This document shows positions 7,061 through 9,998 of a stretch of DNA of 9,998 nucleotides, in pieces; positions within the stretch are counted from its first letter, which is position 1, and every line of letters begins with the position of its first letter. The position numbers and the translations under genes were made by a program. The stretch spans positions 1 through 9,998 of the forward strand of contig JAEXTR010000147.1 in the NCBI GenBank assembly GCA_023406915.1, in the 5' to 3' direction. Origin of the DNA: Bacteroidota bacterium. GTDB taxonomy: Bacteria; Bacteroidota; Ignavibacteria; Ignavibacteriales; Ignavibacteriaceae. A model generated the notes under the pieces. The model saw nothing but the letters and a program-made list of their open reading frames with translations. It had not been told where the DNA came from and made no database searches.

Positions 7061-8551
7061 ATGAAAAAAGAGTTTGTAATTGTTGGTACCGGACTTGGCG
7101 GGTTATCCGCAGCATTGCGCCTGGCAACTGCAGGACACAGTGTTACTATGCTTGAGCAGTACCATAGGGCTGGCGGCAGATTAAACAGGCTGGAGAAAGA
7201 CGGCTTTACCTTTGATGTCGGTCCCTCGTTTATGAGTATGACTTACGAGCTCGAAGAGCTCTTTGCATCCTGTGGCTTAAAGAACCCGGTGAAGATGCGG
7301 GAACTTGACCCCCTCTATCAGGTGTTCTTTGAAGGCAGGGAGAAACCAATTCAACTGTATAAGGACCTCCAAAAACTCCAACAGGAGTTCGGAGACCTTG
7401 AACCCGATTTTGTAAAGCATGCAGATGCCTATCTGAAGCGTGCCGGTGAGTTCTTTCACGACACTGAAGATAAAGTCGTGAAATCAAACTTTGATTCACT
7501 GCTTGGCTATCTGCTGAAACTGACCAGAGTGCCGAAGAAACACCTGCCATATCTGTTCCGAACGATGTGGAGCGAGGTGGAGCATACGTTTAAGACCAAT
7601 GAAGCACGGGTGATATTCTCTCTTGTTGCCTTCTTCCTTGGCAATACCCCTTTCAAAACTCCGGCAATATATTCGCTGCTGAATTATACTGAAATGCGCC
7701 ATAACGGTTACTGGCACATCGATGGCGGAATGTACACGGTAGTGGAAGAACTCCTGAAGCTGCTCAATCAGTATGATGTAAAAATTCATTACAACACAAA
7801 AGTAACCGGAGTTGTTGAACATGATGGGGTATTGACCGGTGTGAAGACAGAAGATGGCACTGTGTATGGCGGTGACTTTTTTATCATCAATGCTGATGCT
7901 GCCTGGTTCCGGGGTTCAATCCTGAACCGCAAAAAGTTTAGCGAAGAAAAGCTTGACGCAATGGAATGGACTCTTGCTCCATTCACCTTTTACCTTGGTG
8001 TAAAGGGGAAGATAGACAACCTGAAACATCACAACTATTTCCTCGGAAGTAATTTCAAGGGTTATGCGGATACGATCTTCACTTCTTCCATCAGTCCGCA
8101 AAAGCCTTACTATTATGTGAATGTTTCATCAAAAACAACTCCCGAATGTGCACCCGAAGGACATGAAAATATTTTCGTCCTGTGCCCTGTACCCGATCTC
8201 CGGTTCAAAAGCAACTGGGACGACAAAGAACAGCTTGCTGACAGTATTATCGATGACCTCTCCAAACGGGTGGGTTACGATATCAAAAGCAATATCGTTG
8301 TCCGAGAAGTAATGGACCCGATTGACTGGCAAAATGCATTCGGACTGTACCGCGGCTCCGGTTTAGGACTTGCGCACGGTATGATGCAGGTGGGCGCCTT
8401 CCGTCCCCGCAACAAGGATGAAGAATTAAAGAATCTCTATTATGTAGGTGCCTCTACAACTCCCGGCACCGGTTTACCAATGGTTATCATCAGTTCCAGG
8501 TTAGTAATGCAAAGACTTAAGGAAGAGTATGGAATTATATCATCACATTAG
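7061..8551 (+). CDS. crtI: Phytoene desaturase, CrtI type
   Basis: A 496-residue FAD enzyme that would convert phytoene to lycopene by successive desaturations at the membrane surface. The N terminus has G-T-G-L-G-G (9-14), Glu32 at the end of the second strand, A-G-G-R (37-40) and G-F-T-F-D-V-G-P-S (48-56), all standard for CrtI. The middle has the W-x-I-D-G-G-M-Y segment that precedes the FAD-domain return, and the C terminus has NLYYVGASTTPGTGLPMVI (458-476), the CrtI family's closing FAD signature with Thr where many members have His. Length is normal. The last 23 bases overlap crtB. A C30 (CrtN-like) substrate cannot be excluded from sequence by eye, but the neighbouring phytoene synthase and lycopene-cyclase-type gene favour the C40 pathway. 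The ATG at 7061 starts three residues before the first beta strand; its Shine-Dalgarno is weak. Confidence 0.9.
   Translation: MKKEFVIVGTGLGGLSAALRLATAGHSVTMLEQYHRAGGRLNRLEKDGFTFDVGPSFMSMTYELEELFASCGLKNPVKMRELDPLYQVFFEGREKPIQLYKDLQKLQQEFGDLEPDFVKHADAYLKRAGEFFHDTEDKVVKSNFDSLLGYLLKLTRVPKKHLPYLFRTMWSEVEHTFKTNEARVIFSLVAFFLGNTPFKTPAIYSLLNYTEMRHNGYWHIDGGMYTVVEELLKLLNQYDVKIHYNTKVTGVVEHDGVLTGVKTEDGTVYGGDFFIINADAAWFRGSILNRKKFSEEKLDAMEWTLAPFTFYLGVKGKIDNLKHHNYFLGSNFKGYADTIFTSSISPQKPYYYVNVSSKTTPECAPEGHENIFVLCPVPDLRFKSNWDDKEQLADSIIDDLSKRVGYDIKSNIVVREVMDPIDWQNAFGLYRGSGLGLAHGMMQVGAFRPRNKDEELKNLYYVGASTTPGTGLPMVIISSRLVMQRLKEEYGIISSH
8519..8525 (+). promoter_or_regulatory. Ribosome binding site for crtB inside crtI
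   Basis: AAGGAAG lies 3 bases before the ATG at 8529 (AAGGA has a 5-base spacer) and within the last codons of crtI. It is the clearest Shine-Dalgarno in the window and decides the crtB start, placing it upstream of the crtI stop. Confidence 0.6.
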
Positions 8552-9368
8552 TCATAATATAAGCAGGCTTTTTACCAGGAAGTACAGCACTTCCTTCAGC
8601 CTTGGTATTGCTGCGTTTGCAAAGAAATACCGGCAGCCTGTCTATGATATCTACGGATATGTCCGTGTGGCAGATGAGATTGTAGATTCGTTTACTGATT
8701 ACGACCGCAAACCTCTGCTGCTCGAATTCCGAGAGGAAACATTCCGCGCTATCGAGCGGGGCGTTTCCACGAATCCCGTGATCCATGCGTTTCAGGAAAC
8801 CGTACGGACGTACAATGTTGACCTGAACCATATCCGCGAATTCCTTGACAGCATGGAAATGGATCTGTACAACAGCTATTATGAAAAAGATCGGTACGAT
8901 GATTATATCTATGGCTCAGCAGAAGTCGTCGGTCTGATGTGCCTCAAAGTGTTTGTTGACGGTAACCAGGAGATGTATGATAAACTGGAACTCCCGGCAA
9001 AGGCGCTCGGCTCTGCGTTTCAGAAAGTCAACTTCCTGCGTGATATGAAGAGTGATCTTGCAGAACGGGGAAGGATTTATCTGCCAGGTATCGGCGATGT
9101 AGTGGGTATTGATGATGAGTCGAAACGACGTCTTGAAGATGAAATCGAGAAGGAATTCTCCCATGCATTGCAGGGTATCAGACAGTTGCCTGCGGGTGTC
9201 CGCCTCGGTGTCTATTCGGCATATCTCTACTACTACCAGTTGTTTAATATCATTAAAAAATCAAAAGTGAAGACCCTGCTGGAAAGAAGAGTCCGCGTAT
9301 CAAACACGGCAAAATTCTTCCTCCTGCTGAAGTCATTCCTCGAAGTGAAGGTGCTGAAAGTATGCTGA
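8529..9368 (+). CDS. crtB: Phytoene synthase
   Basis: A 279-residue all-helical prenyl synthase of the squalene/phytoene synthase family, expected to join two geranylgeranyl diphosphates head to head into phytoene. Visible motifs: YSTSFS (19-24), the first aspartate-rich motif D-E-I-V-D (49-53) within Y-V-R-V-A-D-E-I-V-D-S, GSAEVVGLMC (129-138), and the second aspartate-rich motif R-D-M-K-S-D (171-176) within Q-K-V-N-F-L-R-D, followed by R-G-R-I-Y-L-P. Both Mg-binding Asp pairs are intact, so it should be active. A-D-E-I-V-D in place of the proteobacterial C-D-D-x-x-D and the slightly short length fit Bacteroidota CrtB proteins. It starts inside the 3' end of crtI and its own stop overlaps the next gene by 7 bases. 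A C30 (CrtM-like) activity is the only serious alternative. Confidence 0.93.
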   Translation: MELYHHISHNISRLFTRKYSTSFSLGIAAFAKKYRQPVYDIYGYVRVADEIVDSFTDYDRKPLLLEFREETFRAIERGVSTNPVIHAFQETVRTYNVDLNHIREFLDSMEMDLYNSYYEKDRYDDYIYGSAEVVGLMCLKVFVDGNQEMYDKLELPAKALGSAFQKVNFLRDMKSDLAERGRIYLPGIGDVVGIDDESKRRLEDEIEKEFSHALQGIRQLPAGVRLGVYSAYLYYYQLFNIIKKSKVKTLLERRVRVSNTAKFFLLLKSFLEVKVLKVC

Positions 9369-9928
9369 AACTCCTCTCCCGAACTCTGCTCCTGTTTCTG
9401 CTCTTTGCTGCACCGGCATTCTCCGGCGGGTATGGCATAGATTCTTCTGACAGTGAAAAGATCAGAAAACTGTTTTATGCCGGTATAGAGGATGAGGACC
9501 GTGTTGAGGAATTGCTTGCACTACTCTCCGGACAGTTCCGGAAATCACTGCAATCAAAAAACCCTTTCGTGCTTGCCTACTATGGTGCCGGTGAAACGCT
9601 CCTTGGTAAACACGCATGGAACCCTATATCAAAGCTATCTCATCTGAACACAGGTCTGGAAAAAATTGCTGGCGCCCTTGCGAAGGCACCCGACGATCTG
9701 GAGTTCCGTTTCCTTCGTTTTTCAATTCTTCACCACCTTCCCGGTATCCTTGGGTACAGTGAAGAACGGGATCAGGATAAATCTATGATCTATGCTTTAT
9801 TGATAAAGGGGGATCAGCAGGGTATGGACAGAAAGACCTATCGCGGTATCGTGGAGTTTATGATCAGCAGTGAACGAATGTCTGAAACTGAGAATCAGCG
9901 CCTGAACTCGCTCCTTTCCAGACTGTAG
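9362..9928 (+). CDS. Exported protein of unknown function in the carotenoid operon
   Basis: I do not recognise a named family. The 188-residue product starts with a classical signal peptide: positive n-region (Lys3, Arg7), hydrophobic core (about 8-17), and a likely signal-peptidase site after A-F-S (residue 21), giving a mature protein of about 167 residues outside the cytoplasm. No lipobox Cys is present. The mature part looks helical, with a conserved-looking centre: L-A-Y-Y-G-A (71-76), K-H-A-W-N-P (83-88), APDDLEFRFLRFSILHHLPG (109-128), then I-L-G-Y. The regular spacing of small and aromatic residues recalls TPR-like helical repeats, but no clear TPR consensus can be traced. The start overlaps the end of crtB by 7 bases, and the stop is 2 bases before the lycopene-cyclase-like gene, so it is most likely translated with the pathway enzymes. 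A role in carotenoid handling or in envelope biology is only inferred from position. Confidence 0.85.
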   Translation: MLKLLSRTLLLFLLFAAPAFSGGYGIDSSDSEKIRKLFYAGIEDEDRVEELLALLSGQFRKSLQSKNPFVLAYYGAGETLLGKHAWNPISKLSHLNTGLEKIAGALAKAPDDLEFRFLRFSILHHLPGILGYSEERDQDKSMIYALLIKGDQQGMDRKTYRGIVEFMISSERMSETENQRLNSLLSRL

Positions 9929-9930
9929 CA

Positions 9931-9998
9931 ATGAGCCTTTATGGATGGTTACATATAGGCATTATCCTTTTTCCGCTCATCCTCTCATTTGAACGGAA
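9931..9998 (+). CDS. Probable lycopene cyclase (CrtYc/CrtYd type), 3'-truncated by the window edge
   Basis: Only the first 22 codons and two bases are present. The visible peptide MSLYGWLHIGIILFPLILSF is one membrane helix with the pattern Y-x-W-L-x-(hydrophobic)-F-P-L-x-L-S-F, followed by Glu-Arg. This is how lycopene-cyclase-domain proteins of the heterodimeric CrtYc/CrtYd type and their fused Bacteroidota forms begin. Such enzymes close the ends of lycopene into beta rings within the membrane. The position directly after crtI, crtB and the unknown gene, with a 2-base gap, supports the call. The upstream bases have no strong Shine-Dalgarno, so initiation probably depends on ribosomes finishing the preceding gene. 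Whether the gene is fused or split cannot be told here. Confidence 0.7.
   Translation, partial: MSLYGWLHIGIILFPLILSFER

Noticed and set aside
7230..7822. Minus-strand ORFs of 106 and 108 codons inside crtI
   Set aside because: They are antisense to an intact crtI and lack a promoter, ribosome binding site or recognisable protein features.
7061..9368. Reading crtI-crtB as a C30 diapocarotenoid crtN-crtM pair
   Set aside because: The motifs do not separate the two clearly, but the adjacent lycopene-cyclase-type gene and the Bacteroidota-like CrtB sequence favour the C40 pathway.

Overview
The window reads as chromosomal DNA from a member of the Bacteroidota/Chlorobiota (FCB) group. The main evidence is a DUF5686-type outer-membrane barrel protein, a Bacteroidota-style phytoene synthase, mostly weak Shine-Dalgarno sequences, and one candidate promoter close to the TTTG/TAnnTTTG type. 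Base composition looks moderate by eye. I cannot place it below phylum level; a lineage such as Ignavibacteria or Kapabacteria is as possible as the Bacteroidota proper. There are no mobile elements, CRISPR arrays, rRNAs or tRNAs that I can see.

Layout. (1) Bases 1-1943, plus strand: the C-terminal 646 residues of a DUF5686 outer-membrane protein whose start lies outside the window. (2) Bases 1944-5315, minus strand, transcribed right to left: aspS (aspartyl-tRNA synthetase), a membrane-anchored SdiA-regulated-type beta-propeller protein, and a MarC-family membrane protein. Gaps of 24 and 6 bases suggest one operon. The marC stop codon abuts the DUF5686 stop codon with no base between them. 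(3) Bases 5316-5494: a divergent intergenic region with a candidate aspS promoter. (4) Bases 5495-9998, plus strand: a carotenoid locus. It holds a CrtD/CrtISO-like FAD oxidoreductase, then after a 93-base gap with a candidate promoter crtI, crtB, an exported protein of unknown function, and the first 22 codons of a probable lycopene cyclase of the CrtYc/CrtYd type.

How the genes work together. CrtB would condense two geranylgeranyl diphosphates to phytoene, CrtI would desaturate phytoene to lycopene, and the cyclase would close one or both ends to beta rings. The CrtD-like enzyme is a second member of the phytoene-desaturase superfamily and probably adds a further modification. The crtI-crtB-unknown-cyclase genes overlap by 23 and 7 bases and are then 2 bases apart, so they are probably co-transcribed and translationally coupled. 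The most interesting item is the exported protein at 9362-9928, which sits inside this block without resembling any known carotenoid enzyme.
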